Positions 41,502 to 52,922 of a stretch of DNA of 64,000 nt are shown in pieces (the first letter of the stretch is position 1; each line of letters opens with the position of its first letter). The position numbers and the translations under genes were made by a program. A model generated the notes under the pieces. It searched no databases, was not told the DNA's origin, and saw only the letters and a program-made list of their open reading frames with translations. The DNA is from Pascua guehoae (lineage: Eukaryota > Basidiomycota > Tremellomycetes > Trichosporonales > Trichosporonaceae): contig BCJX01000011.1 in the NCBI GenBank assembly GCA_001600415.1, positions 365,029 to 429,028 on the forward strand. The letters run 5' to 3'.

Positions 41502-44331
41502 ATGTTCTGCCTTCCCCGCGACAAGCCCATACGCCTTCCATCCGACGAGCTGGACGCGCCAGACGAGCACCTCGAGGCCGTCTACGCTGAGCGGAATGAG
41601 AAGACTGCCGCCGCTCTGGTGCCCGCGCCACCCACCGACGCCGAGATGCAAGAGCGCTTGCGCAGCCTCCGCGCCGAGATCAACGACGCAAAGCTCGACT
41701 GGTAGTGCGTTTCAGCGGGGTCTGGTCAAGCCTGCAGAGATCTGTGCCTTCCACAGCTGACGCAACCAGCATTGTCCCAAGCGAGGACGAGCACCAGTCT
41801 GAGATTGTCGCCGTGTCCGAGCAGCGGCGCGCATGGATCTCGGGGTACGTTGAGCCATGCTACCATGCTACCCTCATTCCTCGGTCGTGACCTAACCGAG
41901 GTGCCTTGGACGCGTGCCTCGTCTTGTCTTGCGTCTTTTGTTTTGTTGACGCCTCCCTCTAGGTTTGACGGATCGGCAGGAACAGTCCTCGTCCCCTCGT
42001 CTGCTGTCGACGCCAAGGCAATCCTCTTTGTCGACTCGCGCTACTGGAAGCTCGCCGAGGACGCGGTCCCCAAGAAGAACTGGGAGGTCCGCCGCGTTGG
42101 CGCCCAAGGTGGTAGCGGCCGGGATGATGTGGTCGGCGGCTGGATAGAGTTCCTTACGCACGTGAGCCGGGATCGTCGTCGCGTCGTTTCGTACGGCCTT
42201 CCGGCATGCCGTTCCGTTCCGTAACTTACACAACAGGAGCTCGACGACGGCGCGCGCGTCGGTATCGACCCCAGGCTCATCTCTAACAGTGAGTGAGACA
42301 GCAGCTCAGCTGCAGGTGCCTGGGTGCCGCCGCTGACCAGCTCAGACCTTGCAAGCTCCATCCGTATTCAGCTCGAGTCTACTTCCACCAAGCTCGTGCC
42401 GGTCAAGCACAACCTTGTTGACAAGGTTCACGCGCCGTCTGCGCGCCCGCTTGGCCAGCTCTCGCCCTACCCGGTGGCGTTGTCGGGCGAGACGACAAAG
42501 GCAAAGCTTGCTCGCATGCGCGACGTGCTCGCCTCGCGTGCCGGTACCGAGGAATGGATTTACCTCCTTCCGACGCTGACAACGATTGCGTGGCTGCTCA
42601 ACTACCGCTGCCCCGGTGACATTCCCTACTGCCCGGTTGCGTTTGCCTATGCGGTGCTCACGCCCGAGCAGTGCGTCATCTTTGTGGACAAGCGCAAGGT
42701 CACGGATGACGAGCTGCTCAACGGCTGGAAGGAGGACGGCGTCAGTGTGCGCGGCTATGGCGTCGACGAGGTTGAGACGTTTGTCCGTGAAGCGGTCACC
42801 AATGTTCAGTCACGCAAGGACAAGACCAAGGTTCGCGTCCTCGCTAGCAAGGAGAGCAACTGGGCGCTCGTCAAGGCGTGCGAGCCGGTGAGTCAGCGGC
42901 CAAGACGTCTTCGGCCGCCAAACCCGGCCGGCACTGTTGTCGCACCACACTGATACCAGACACCGGTCACAACGATTGCGTGTCCGATCGACGACGCCAA
43001 GGCACTCAAGAACGACGTTGAGCTTCAAAACTTCCGCAACGCATACCTCCGGGATGGCCGGGCGATGGTGAGTGTGTCAAGTCTATCCGAAGTGCCGCCG
43101 AAGCGAAGCGAAGCGGTCGCGGAAGCGAAGCACCGCCGAGAAGCACGGACTCTGATTATCGCAGGTGCGCTGGTTTGCATGGCTCGAGCAGAAGATGCTC
43201 AAGGAAGGCAAGGATATTGGCGAGTGGGCGGCCGCGGCGGTCCTCACACGCTTCCGCAGGCAGGAGGACATGTACGCGTGAGTGAGGGAGAAAAAAATTC
43301 TGTGTCCGCAATGGCGCTGAACAGCAGCGGCTTGGCGTACGGGGACATCTCTGCGACGGGTCCTAACGCAGGTGAGTGGGACACGGGATGCTGCGCCAGG
43401 ACTAATCTCGTAGCGAACCCCCACTACGAACCCACCCGCGGACACGAGACTATCATCGACCCGGACACGCCTTATGTCATGTGAGCGTGGTTGTGGAATT
43501 TAGACGGCGGGTGCTAACGGCCGCAGCGATGCAGGACCGCAGTATCTCGGTAGGTCTGCTTCGTACTCTCTCCAAGTCGTCACTGTGGGCTGATTTTCCA
43601 GACGCGACCATTGACACCACGCGCACATGGTTCCTTGGAAAGACGCCATCCGATGACGTAAAGCGCCAGTACACTCGTGTGCTCCAAGGCCACATTGCTG
43701 TCGCCAACCAGACGTTCCCGAGGGGTGCGGATGCGTTTGGTCAGGCCACGCTCTCAAAGAAGTTTTTGTGGGAGTGAGTGCAGCTGGCAATGTTCGTCGT
43801 GCAAGCTGACTTGTTAGGGACGGGCTCGACTATGGTCATGGCCTCGGCCACGGTGTCGGCAACTACTCGTCCGTTCATGAGAGTGAGTTGGTCGACAATG
43901 CTTCGAAGTGCTAACTCTCAGGCCCAGTGGGCTTTGTGCGCGGCTTTTCGTTCAAGCCTGGGCACGTCACGTCGATCGAGCCGGGCTTCTATCTCGAGGG
44001 ACAGTGGGGCATGCGCATCGAGAGCGTCTACATCTGCAAAGAGGTTGAGGTGGGTTCGATCCTTAGTTCTAGTCTAACCCACCAGACAAAGTACGAGTTT
44101 GGCGGCAGCCGATGGCTCGGCTGGGAGTGCGTGACACAGGTGCCCATTGACACACGGATGGTCGACTGGAACCTCACGACCAAGGCCGAGATCCGGTGGC
44201 TCAATGCGTACAACACGGCAGTCAAGGACGCGCTCATGCCGCTCCTGGAGGATGACCTCGACAAGGACGCTCGTGACTGGCTCAACCGCGTGTGCAAGCC
44301 CAAGACCATCTTCCCGTGGACGGGTGCGTAG
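41502..44331 (+). CDS. Xaa-Pro aminopeptidase P (M24B metallopeptidase)
   Basis: Protein of 679 aa in 14 exons: 41502-41704, 41770-41844, 41963-42161, 42237-42288, 42346-42887, 42960-43067, 43165-43277, 43325-43371, 43414-43480, 43527-43549, 43602-43773, 43818-43882, 43922-44049 and 44086-44331. The N-terminal creatinase-like domains carry WYIVPSEDEHQSE, RRAWISGFDGSAGT and DSRYWKLAE. The pita-bread catalytic domain has IDAGPQYLDATIDTTRT with both metal-binding Asp, GHGLGHGVGNY with the metal His, SIEPGFY and RIESVYI with the two metal Glu. All five ligands are present. The usual DSGGQY is changed to DAGPQY. The enzyme removes an N-terminal residue next to proline, in the cytosol, usually with Mn. 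Exon 10 is only 23 nt. Confidence 0.95.
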
Positions 44332-44757
44332 CCACAGCGAGTGCAGTGAGCAGTGGGAGCGGACACGGTGGGGGATTGAAAGTTGTTCCAAAGCTCGATC
44401 TGAGAGACCCGTGACTGCTTCATTACCCACCAGACTCCGGGATGCAGAGAAGGAATCAGACAAGGAAGAGATTGTTTCGTAGAGGTGTATTATTTTTCAG
44501 AGTGTAGACACGTTTCCATGCACATCTTGCGGTATCCCCGTGCCAGCACGTAGCACAGCTGTGATGTTACCTGCCCTCATCCGTGCACCGACTCGAAGCT
44601 CGGAGCCAAACATTGTCACTCTCGGACCTCGTGCGGCCCCGGAGCGCCGTCCCTCGCCGATCACGTGCCTTCCTTTCCCCACACTCCACAACCCACCCTC
44701 CACTCTGTGTATTTTGTCAGCATCCTCCAACTTTCTTCCTCCCCACCACCCAAAACC
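44332..44757. other. Intergenic spacer
   Basis: 3' flank of the aminopeptidase gene and promoter of the octanoyltransferase gene. No separate gene seen. Confidence 0.5.
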
Positions 44758-45411
44758 ATGCGCCCCACCCTCCCCCGCCTCCTCAGCACGACGCGCGCCG
44801 CACGCCAGCTCCTCGGCGCCAGCTGCCCCGGAGCGACGGGCCCGACCGCCCCCGTCGGCGCAGGTGCGGGCACCCTCCCGCCCGTCCGGTACCATGTGTT
44901 CCGCAACCCGCTGCCGTACCCCACGGGTCTCAAGTTGCAGGCGGGCGTGATTGACGCGCGGCTCAAGTTGCGCGAGGGCGGAAAGGAGGGGGGGAGGCAG
45001 GACGTGATGTTTTTGCTTGGTGAGTGTGCTGGTGTGTGTGGGGGTGGGGGGNNNNNNNNNNNNNNNNNNNNNNNNNNNNNNNNNNNNNNNNNNNNNNNNN
45101 NNNNNNNNNNNNNNNNNNNNNNNNNNNNNNNNNNNNNNNNNNNNNNNNNNNNNNNNNNNNNNNNNNNNNNNNNNNNNNNNNNNNNNNNNNNNNNNNNNNN
45201 NNNNNNNNNNNNNNNNNNNNNNNNNNNNNNNNNNNNNNNNNNNNNNNNNNNNNNNNNNNNNNNNNNNNNNNNNNNNNNNNNNNNNNNNNNNNNNNNNNNN
45301 NNNNNNNNNNNNNNNNNNNNNNNNNNNNNNNNNNNNNNNNNNNNNNNNNNNNNNNNNNNNNNNNNNNNNNNNNNNNNNNNNNNNNNNNNNNNNNNNNNNN
45401 NNNNNNNNNNN

Positions 45412-45448
<37 letters not shown>

Positions 45449-47200
45449 GGTGAGTGGGGTACGGAGGCGGGGACCATGAGTGACATGGGGGAGAGCGGAG
45501 TCGGGGGGCTGTACAGCGCTGTGAGCGATGGCGGTGCTCGTCCGTGCTGTCATCTTTGCTCTAGCCCTTGTCTTCATCTTTGCTCTCGCCCTTACCCTCA
45601 TCTTTGCTCGCGTTGCCCATTTTGACCTGCAATCTGTGCATCTACCCACTCGCCATCCCTTCCACCAACCTACTCTCCATACCCTTTACCCGCATTCTGA
45701 CCCAATGCCTCCCTCAACTTCCAACCTCCCCNCCCCCCNCCCCCCCCCTTCCTTCCACACCAGGCTAACCCCAGAACACACACCAACCTACACCACGGGC
45801 CGGCGCGACAACACGCCCAACCCGGACCAGCTGCACCCCGAGGAGAAAAAGGTCCAGCACGTCGGCGCGGGCTTCTACATCACCAAGCGCGGCGGCCAAG
45901 TCACGTACCACGGCCCCGGGCAGATTGTGGGCTACCCGATCCTCGACCTGAACGCCATGCAGACGCCCACGCGCTGCTACGTCGAGTACCTCCAGGCCCT
46001 GCTTGCCGACTATGTGAGGGGGTTGGGCGTGGAGGTGTATGCGCCGCATCCCGAGGGGCATGTGGGGCTGTTTCCGAGCGAGACGGAGAAGGTGAGTTGC
46101 GTGGGTGTGGTGCGGGTGTGTGTGTGGGTGTGTGTGTGTGTGTGTGGGTGGGTGTGGGCGCAGTTGGCTCGGGCGTCTTGGGCGAGGGGGGACGGTTGGA
46201 GACGGCCGTGGTTTAATTGTACCGCGGGCACGGGCTGGAGTCGAGTGTATTGCGAGTGTGATGGTGGTGGGCGAGGCGTTCGGCCTTGTCGGGCGACAAA
46301 TGTCGGGTCGTTGAGAGGACACGAGACGGGTTATGAGGACACGGCATGGGCGTGTGCGGTTGGAAGCGGGGAGGTTACCTCCAGACAATCGCAGGGTGGT
46401 TTGGGCGTTTCGGCGCTGGGCCCAGCCGGGTCTCCATACATGTTCGTCATGGGACAAACTGGCGGCGATGCCCAGCAGTCTGTGATGATGAATGACGAAG
46501 CGAGAGGCGCCCTTATCTCAGAGTCTGTCTGCATGTCTCTGTCCCTCTGCGCTCTCTGCTCCATTCCTCTCTGCGCTCCTCTTTCTTCCCTCTCTTGGTC
46601 TCATCTTCTCCTTCTCGTCTTTATTGTTCCTTCAACCCCCATTCATCTGTCCTCTATCCGTCCTCTGTCCTTCATCCCGCGTCCATCTCCCCTTCATCAC
46701 ACCTTTACCTTGTCCATTTATCCCCCTTTCACCCACCTCCCCCCTCCCCTCTGCTGACTACGAACCCCAATCCAACCCCCCCCCAAACTCCCCCCCACTA
46801 ACACCAGGTCGCATCCATCGGCATCCACCTCCGCCACCGAATAACCTCCCACGGCTTCGCAATGAACATCACCCCCGAGCCCACCCCCTGGTTTGACCTC
46901 GTCATGGCCTGTGGTCTCGCCGACGTCCGCGCCGTGTCCCTCCACGACCTCATCAACCGCCTCCCCGCCTGTGCCCGCCCTGCCTTGCCATCAGTCAACG
47001 ACGTGGCGCACGCCCTCGTGCCGCGCTTCGCCGAGACGTTCCAGCGCGAGTTTGTGCCCCTCGACGCGGCAGTGGGGGAGGCAGAGCGCGCAGAGGTCGA
47101 GGGCATCCGCGCGATTGTCGCAGAGGCCGAGCGCGAGGCAGAGGTCGCGTTGGAGGAGGCGGGGAGCTGGCCGACAAAGCCTAGCGTGAGCTCGGTGTAG
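44758..47200 (+). CDS. LIP2: Lipoyl(octanoyl)transferase, mitochondrial (LIP2/LipB)
   Basis: Three exons, 44758-45019, 45775-46091 and 46808-47200, give 323 aa. The start MRPTLPRLLSTTRAARQLLG is a mitochondrial presequence; an upstream in-frame ATG at 44665 is less likely. Family motifs appear in order: EHTPTYTTGRR, RGGQVTYHGPGQIVGYPI, KVASIGIHLRHRITSHGFAM and the active-site cysteine in LVMACGL. The conserved lysine at the start of the third motif is the last codon of exon 2. The enzyme moves octanoyl from acyl carrier protein to the H and E2 proteins, the first step of lipoate assembly. Both introns are unusually long (755 and 716 nt). Intron 1 contains the assembly gap, and intron 2 contains GT repeats and a C/T-rich 3' half. 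Confidence 0.93.
45052..45411. other. Assembly gap of 360 undetermined bases
   Basis: Run of N inside intron 1 of the octanoyltransferase gene. It is entered from a G-rich stretch and left through a G35 run, so the gap probably reflects a hard homopolymer. True length may differ. Confidence 0.98.
45412..45446. repeat. Poly-G tract, 35 nt
   Basis: Uninterrupted G run at the right edge of the gap, in intron 1 of the octanoyltransferase gene. Confidence 0.95.
45728..45748. repeat. C-rich tract with two undetermined bases
   Basis: About 21 nt of C interrupted by N at 45732 and 45739, 26 nt before the intron 1 acceptor of the octanoyltransferase gene. It is complementary to the G35 run in the same intron. 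Confidence 0.9.
46115..46150. repeat. GT-rich microsatellite
   Basis: Interrupted GT repeat in intron 2 of the octanoyltransferase gene, just after the donor site. Confidence 0.85.
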
Positions 47201-47965
47201 GGTTGGCAGCGAGGGCGGTGGGGATGCGATGTTGTTGCTTGGTAGATGGTAGATACGACATGTGCGACTGTGCAATGTCATGGCGGGGTTCCGTGGATAG
47301 TGTACGCGTGACACCGAGTTAGTGATGACACTGGCGCTTTGAGTAATCTAGGATTGGGAAGTGGCTGCTGGCCCAACTGGGGACAGGCACTGGGACAACG
47401 ATGGGCAGCGACTGGCGACAGCGACTGACGACAGCCCAACACCTGGCCCGCGCGGCGGCCCAGTTTCGTGCATCTGTGGGAACCTGCAACGCGCGTGTAT
47501 GCGGGCTTTATCGCAGTATGTCCGTGTGGTAAATATCGTGGTTGAACCTCTCCAATGGCAGACGCGCCATTGCCGAGCCTCAACCCAGTCCTATCTCGGT
47601 CTAGCTCTGAGCCTGAACTAGGAGTACATGTTTGGTGAGCTCGCTCGGTCGCGTGACCCAATTCAAGCTTCATGAATAACAGCACCAAACGTTTGCCGAC
47701 AAGTGCCAAGTCCAAGTGCTCCGAGCGTGCTCCGAGCTGGGCTGGTTTCGTGTTTCAAGAATGCATTATAAGAGACATAGTTATATCAAACGCCTCAATA
47801 GTATATCTGTAGGGAGAGTGCGTCTTGGCACTCTTGCCATGGCTGTAGTGTTCACTGTCCGTCGTCCGTCATCGTCCATGTCTTGGGGGTGGCTCTGGGG
47901 AGCTCGCGCCGAGGAGCCGCCTCGGCGGTTTTTGTTTTGTGGTGGTTTCACATTTTGTAGAGTGC
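47201..47965. other. Spacer between convergent genes
   Basis: 3' flanks of the octanoyltransferase gene and the reverse-strand gene. No coding evidence. Confidence 0.5.
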
Positions 47966-49414
47966 TTATGCAAAGGTGCGGCTCTTCTTCTTGCGCGGGG
48001 CGGGCGTCGTCGGAGCAGGGGCGGCAGCCTTGGACGCCTTGCGTGGAGTGGGGGTGGTCTGAGCAAGTGACGCAGACTTGGACACCTTGCGGAGCGTCCT
48101 CGGCGTACGCGGCGTCTTGGGCTTGGCCTTGGCCTCGTACTCGCTCTCGCTGTCATTGTCGTTGTCGTCGCGGCGCTTCTTCTTGGGCGTGCTCGTGCTG
48201 TTGGCGCCACGACCGCCGCTGGGTGCCACACCGGCGCAGAGGAGGTCGGCGTCGTCCACCGTGTAGTTGATAAACAGGAACTGGCCGGGAGGCGGAGGGG
48301 TCGGCTCGCGGTGCGACGCACGACGGTGGGGGGGAGTGTCAATGTCGCGGTAGTCGTTCATCGGCGTCATGGGCGGGCGCGGGGAGCGCGGGGTGACGAT
48401 GCGGTTCTTGGGGGTACGCGGAGTGCGGAACGCCTCGGGCGGAGGAGGACCGAGAACCGAGCCCTCGTCGACAAAGACGTCGCCGCTGCAGTTGCGGCAC
48501 GTGTTGACGCGACTGCCTTCGGGCCTGGGCTCGGGGCTCGGGTACTTGATAGTCGGGGTACGGATCGAGAGCCCCGAGAGCGACAGAGGAGATTCCTCGG
48601 TGCGGCGCAAGGGCGAGTCGTCCGACTGCGTGCGGCGCAGAGGGGTCATGGGAGGCGCGCGGGTCGGCGTGTGGGAGAACGACGCCATACGGGCCGGGAT
48701 CGCAGAGATGGGGGATGAAAGGAGGTCGTGCGACGGGCCGGCGGAAGCGTTCCTCGAAAAGTACGGCTGCGAGATGGGAGACAGGCTCGGCGTCGACGGC
48801 GACGGCGACTGGATGGTGTTATTGCCGACGAGGACAGCCGGCGAGATGGTGAGAGGGCTCGTCGGGTGTGCCGTGCGGTACGCCGCAACGGGCGTGGACG
48901 GAGCAAAAGGAGGAGTAGCACCCGCAAGGAGCGTAGGGTCAATCTCGCCGTTGAAGCCGAATGCGGCGGGAGCGGGTTGCGCGTACTGGTTGACCTGCGG
49001 CGGGACGGCAGTACCAAGCTGGTCGGTAGAGGGGTTGGTGTCGCCGGTAGGAGAGGAGAAGCCTGAAAGAGCGAGGATCTCGGCCACCTCGGACTCGGAG
49101 AGCTGGGGCGAAGGTGCAAGCGTCGGGTCGTTGTTGGTGACGACGCCCGTCGACGGCCCAGCGCCGGCGCCGGTGGGCGTGAACAGCTCGAGCGGGGGAC
49201 CAAGAGCCGACGACGAGATGGTCGCGCTGCCCGGCGGCGTAACCAGGCGTTTGTGGGGTGACCACGACGGCGAGCCGTCTGACCCGGAAGCGGATAGCTC
49301 TGGAACGGACGACATCTGGAAGAGTGTAGAGAACGACAGGTAGTTGTCGACGGCGGGCCCGACGGAGAACGGGTTGGTGTCGATGTCGGAGAAGAACGAG
49401 TGTGGGTCGAGCAT
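47966..49414 (-). CDS. Disordered, probably nuclear regulatory protein, 482 aa
   Basis: Single-exon frame. The start MLDPHSFFSDIDTNPF is chosen because the upstream part of the frame (to 49789) is strongly pyrimidine-rich and reads as leader. The N-terminus is acidic and aromatic, like an activation region. The middle is Ser/Pro/Thr-rich with many SP and TP sites (RRTQSDDSPLRR, FRTPRTPKNRIVTPRSPR), suggesting proline-directed phosphorylation. A short Cys pair (NTCRNCSG) is present. A conserved-looking block, FLFINYTVDDADLLCAGVAP, is followed by a Lys/Arg-rich tail with KKKRRDD and TPRKKKSRTFA, likely nuclear localisation signals and an AT-hook-like basic region. I do not recognise the family. 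A chromatin or transcription role is inferred. Confidence 0.7.
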   Translation of the reverse strand: MLDPHSFFSDIDTNPFSVGPAVDNYLSFSTLFQMSSVPELSASGSDGSPSWSPHKRLVTPPGSATISSSALGPPLELFTPTGAGAGPSTGVVTNNDPTLAPSPQLSESEVAEILALSGFSSPTGDTNPSTDQLGTAVPPQVNQYAQPAPAAFGFNGEIDPTLLAGATPPFAPSTPVAAYRTAHPTSPLTISPAVLVGNNTIQSPSPSTPSLSPISQPYFSRNASAGPSHDLLSSPISAIPARMASFSHTPTRAPPMTPLRRTQSDDSPLRRTEESPLSLSGLSIRTPTIKYPSPEPRPEGSRVNTCRNCSGDVFVDEGSVLGPPPPEAFRTPRTPKNRIVTPRSPRPPMTPMNDYRDIDTPPHRRASHREPTPPPPGQFLFINYTVDDADLLCAGVAPSGGRGANSTSTPKKKRRDDNDNDSESEYEAKAKPKTPRTPRTLRKVSKSASLAQTTPTPRKASKAAAPAPTTPAPRKKKSRTFA

Positions 49415-50749
49415 GGGTGCGAGTGGTGCGACCGAGAGGGAGGGAAGAGGTTGGCTGGGGTGAGGGCGAGGTGGGGGTGGGTGCGGATGGAGGCGACAAG
49501 AGGTGTGTCGGGGACAAGGTACTTTGAATGAAGGAGTGGTGAGGGAGTGACGGCGGGGAAAGAGGTAGGGAGGAAGGAGGGTTAGGTGGTAAGGAGAGGA
49601 GGGTAGGAAGGAAGGTCGGTAGGAGAGAGAGTGAGGGGGAGGGCGGATGTCTACAAGAGACGAAAGACTATGGACAAAAGGAGTGAAGAAGAAAGAGGAA
49701 GAGGGGTGGACGGTTGAAAGACAAGTTTGGACAAAGCGGTGAGAATATATACAATCACCCATCCACCCCACTCTGGTTTCCCTTGCCACCCATGGTCTGT
49801 CTGTCTGTCTGTCTCTCTGCTGTTCCGATGCCTAGTCTAGATGTGGGTGCCCTTGGTTTCTCGCACTCATCTTTGCAACCTTCTTGCAATGTCTCAGACG
49901 TTAGCGTAGAATGGATGGATGGATGCGGGCGGCTCTAGGGTCTGCGCCGTTGGAACAGGTTGACAACTGCATTTGGCACCGAGCGAGCTGCGACTTGTCA
50001 ACAAACGCTGCCCAACTAAGTTTCTAGTCTGGGGCGCACGCCATGCATGCACACATAGATGCACATGCATACACACAAGGAAACAACGCACATGTACAGA
50101 CCGGGCTGACTGCGAGGCAAAGGTGGGTTGAAAGAGGGTGTTTGCGCAAGGGGTAATAACAGTGGTGTTTGTTGTTGACGGTTGCGGAAACGACGGTTGC
50201 GGTGACGAACCCACTTAATGGCGTCACCCGCCCACCGTCACCTTCCCGTCCCGGCACCCACCCCGACCACACCGCATTTGCGTCTCTACAGTGATGTCCA
50301 TGGCTGCATAGCATGCATGGGGAGGGTTTGCACCCTACATGCATGCTGCTCGCCATGCACTGCGCCACGCCCTCCACTGGGACATCCCAGGTGAATGCCA
50401 GCTCTCTCATCATGGTGTCAACTTGTCAACAGTTCTTGCTCGGTTAGACCGTCTGGTCAGGAACATGGAACAATATCAGTCTAGCCTGTTTACGGAGCGT
50501 GCGGGGTAGCAACACCAGGCGCCGAGCATGCCGGGGATGAACCAGGCTCTGCCTGTGACCAAGTGATCCAGTCGACGACTTCTCTCACGGATCAATCTTG
50601 CCATCTGGACTCCAGAAGCCTAGCGTATCCCCTCGGCCACTTGGCCATCGCTAAACTCGTACCTTCGTCTGCGCTTGGCGTGCCTTGCAACGCAGTCTCT
50701 AGTGGTATAGTGCCATGCTGGTAGGAATGAGAAAACTTGCAAGCGCTCA

Positions 50750-51845
50750 TCGTCGACTGTCCAGCTGGGCTTGCTGGGTCGTCCATGCCAACCCGCATGT
50801 CTGCGAGCAATGCACGACCATGGTGGTACCGAAGGCATACTCAAGCTCACAGCCTCCAAGCTCGACGTACACACCCTGCGAGGAGGTACATCATCTTTGT
50901 GACCGTCATTGATGATCGGCGGCGCCGCGCGCTTAGCTTTATGCCACGGGGGCTATCACCACGTCAGATCGGCGTTACCGTCGCTCGTTTGTCAACAAAT
51001 GTCAATGGCGGCACCGTACCTTGGCCATTGACGGGGTGGCGCTCGCCTTCACCATCACCGATGCCCATGTCCATGCCTGTCGAGTAATCTATTGAGACAC
51101 GGACGCCACAAACAGTGCAGTTGCTTGTTGCATACCGGGCCACAACGTCATGCGCCGCCACTGTCTGTGCCTGTGCCGACCAGTTTGAAAGCTTATCTCC
51201 TCCAGCAGCTTGCACGTACCTTGATGATCGAGATAGCGGTGTGATAGCGATAGAATCCTGTTGTACTCGATAGACTAGCCGGTGGGTACGAGATGATGTC
51301 CTCGGTGGCAATCCTGATCATGAGACGCTCGCCCCTCCCCCAATCTGTGGACCCGGCATCGGGCCAATCTGACCTCGGGGGACGGCGGTAGGTTGCGACG
51401 ACAAGCCATTGCGACAAGCTCCTCCCTGCGTACCGGCGAACTACTGTGCAATGTCGCATGTGAGACAGAAACTCGATACGATGACGTCGAAGGGCGCACT
51501 AGCGTGTCTGTTGTCAGTAGTCGGTCATCTGATACATCTGAATCCTCTAGTTGGAAGCAGTTCCCACCATGTCTTGGAGCCTATTCGAGGCACTGTGTCA
51601 GACAACTTGGGCTTGTCAGGATCCGACCGATAGAGTGGGGTACAGGGGTGAGAGCGGATGGCCAGGTAGTGACCTCCGCGCACAGCCACGCTCTGTCTCT
51701 TGACTGTGGGGATAATCGTACCTAGAACCAGCTGTGCATCGTCAGCCTGCAGGGTGGTTAGTGTACGACCAGGGTGGTTTGCACGTCCCGCCGTGCGACT
51801 CGCAGGAACTATCTGTCTGCGGAGGCGCGAACTCAGCTGCAGCAT
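50750..51845 (-). other. Possible multi-exon gene or gene remnant
   Basis: Several minus-strand segments read like conserved protein. At 51845-51525 there is a 106-codon frame with VLGTIIPTVKRQSVAVRGGH and IGSKTWWELL. Near 51330-51231, IRIATEDIISYPPASLSS ends in SIIK at a GTACGT donor. Near 51170-51015, after a CAG acceptor, comes AQTVAAHDVVARYATSN, CTVCGVRVSIDYSTG and GEGERHPVNGQ. Near 50880-50760, GVYVELGGCELEYAFGTTMV has an upstream GCAG acceptor. The second and third pieces splice in phase 0. I could not join the first piece without a frame break, and no start or family is clear. It may be a fast-evolving spliced gene or a decayed one. Confidence 0.35.
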
Positions 51846-52887
51846 GTTACCATCAATGCGTCAACGAGTAAACAACTGTAAGCTCGGGGGAAAGTCTGGG
51901 GCGTTCCTGTACTCTGTATCTTTTGAACGTCGCCCCCTGTCGCATAGCCACCATGTACCACGCTGTGTGATCTTCGCTGCGAGCAGAGAGCGCTGTCTCC
52001 TTTCTCGCTCGTACCCACCCCCGAATCCTTTCCTTGCATGGCGATGTCGTATACGACTCTGGTCCGCCACTCTCACCCGGTCGTTCTACCGCTCGAGCAC
52101 GCTGTTCCGGTTGAATGTGCTGCCGCAGACTGTCTGCCGATGCAAGGGGCTGAAGGTTTCTGTCGAGTGAAGAATGGGTCATGTATAGTGAATTGATTGC
52201 AGTCAAGGCGGTAGCACATCGCCATAGCCAAATGTCAGCCAGCCGTATACCGGAACCGCCGCTTTTGCCGACAGGACCGCCGTGCCGTGTGCGCGTGGAG
52301 TGGATCTCTCGTCATTCGCGCAGATCCCGAAAGCTGACTCACGACGGGTAAAGTTAGTGTCCTGCAGTTATGGTAGCGATGGGAGCGGGCCAGTGTAGTG
52401 CCCAATACTTATGCTACTGTGTTCTGGGGTGTCCGACTCGTAATGTCCATCGCCCATACCGAACCAATGTGGAGGAGCAGGCACCTGGTCGTGTGGCCGC
52501 TGGAAGCAGGCCGTACTCGATGCCGCCGTCTTCTTTGGGTACGATGCCACACCCTATTTTTCAAATGCGTAGATGCTGGACAAGAAGGGCTGAAGAATGG
52601 TGATCGCCGAGAACATTATGGTATCAGTTTCCCGACGCAGATCCCACCCACGACTCCAAAGACGCGTCGTGCACAAACTGCGCTGCGCGTTCTCGATTGC
52701 TGGTGAGCATGACGCGTCGGCCGCCCACGGGATACGGGAGCTGGCTGGTGGCTTGGACGCGTCTCGTGGGTCTGTCAGGTGCAGAGGGGTAGAGGGACCA
52801 GGGTTGAGGGACACGGTCCCGCAGGCAGGGAGGAGGCATGGTGGCATGGTGGCAGCGCCTCGTGATGGAATACATTTGTGCATCGAC

Positions 52888-52922
52888 ATGCCAGGCGTGC
52901 CAGGCGTGCCAGGCGTGCCAGG
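52888..52922. repeat. 9-bp minisatellite (GCCAGGCGT)
   Basis: Three to four head-to-tail copies of a 9-nt unit in gene-poor DNA. Confidence 0.85.

Noticed and set aside
44963..45649. Apparent long frames across the assembly gap
   Set aside because: They exist only because undetermined bases cannot contain stop codons.
48369..49343. 324-codon plus-strand frame opposite the disordered nuclear protein
   Set aside because: Product lacks recognisable segments; the minus-strand frame has coherent phosphosite and nuclear-signal features and the right leader.
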